Of a stretch of DNA of 6,069 bases, positions 5,978 through 6,069 are shown one piece after another. The translations under genes and the position numbers were made by a program. The notes under the pieces are model-generated. The model was not told where the DNA came from. It did not search any database and saw nothing but the letters and a program-made list of their open reading frames with translations. This DNA is from Phycisphaerales bacterium (lineage in GTDB: Bacteria > Planctomycetota > Phycisphaerae > SM23-33): assembly GCA_003171235.1 (NCBI GenBank), contig PMYM01000279.1, positions 1 to 6,069 of the forward strand, read 5' to 3'. Each line of letters opens with the position of its first letter. The stretch's first letter is position 1.

Positions 5978-6069
5978 ACCACAGAGAACAGGGACCCACC
6001 CCGTTCATCTCAACACCGGCCGTTAGGGGCTCTAACAGAACCTACGCGGGCCGCGACCTGTCTGCGTAA

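Noticed and set aside
6022..6036. GTTAG/CTAAC inverted repeat after the beta-sandwich gene as a terminator
   Set aside because: The stem is only 5 bp and no T-run follows. The CGCGG-G-CCGCG palindrome at 6045-6055 also lacks a T-run. The final 92 bp contain no gene or signal I can support.
1..6069. CRISPR array, tRNA, rRNA, insertion sequence or phage genes
   Set aside because: No regularly spaced repeats, cloverleaf, transposase or phage-like protein was recognised on either strand.

Overview
The window is GC-rich and gene-dense, and looks like a Planctomycetota genome (possibly Phycisphaerae-like), probably a metagenome-derived contig. This is inferred from protein style: a secreted PQQ-type beta-propeller with a 'DWPNWRGPSHNGVS' N-terminus, a secreted sulfatase-modifying-factor-like protein with an extra N-terminal domain, a large membrane-anchored DUF4175-like protein, and a secreted beta-sandwich protein. 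No rRNA or other taxonomic marker is present, so the assignment is tentative.

Layout. Three genes run leftward on the minus strand. Their transcription order is: a SUMF1/FGE-like secreted protein (5070 to 3808), a PQQ-like beta-propeller (3761 to 2505, 46 nt later), and a DUF4175-like membrane protein (start at 2363, 141 nt later). The last has 787 codons in the window without a stop and continues past base 1. A roughly 300 bp divergent intergenic region (5071-5368) separates this group from a plus-strand gene (5369-5977) for a small exported beta-sandwich protein. That gene has a plausible sigma-70-type promoter and a perfect hairpin in its predicted leader. The final 92 bp hold no recognisable gene.

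Function. Three of the four proteins have clear N-terminal export signals and the fourth has three predicted membrane helices, so the neighbourhood is about the cell envelope or exported proteins. The FGE-like and propeller genes are close enough to be co-transcribed. The FGE-like protein has lost the usual 'GNVWEW' motif and the two-cysteine active site, so it is more likely a binding or scaffold protein than an enzyme. No substrate or pathway can be assigned.

The most unusual feature is a 59-nt double-hairpin palindrome (1300-1358) that sits inside the DUF4175-like gene and is translated in frame as about 20 extra residues. It resembles REP/BIME-type palindromes and recalls the Rickettsia palindromic elements that insert into proteins. 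A second, purine-rich repeat-like patch lies between the propeller and DUF4175-like genes. I found no CRISPR array, tRNA, rRNA, insertion sequence, or defence or secretion system.
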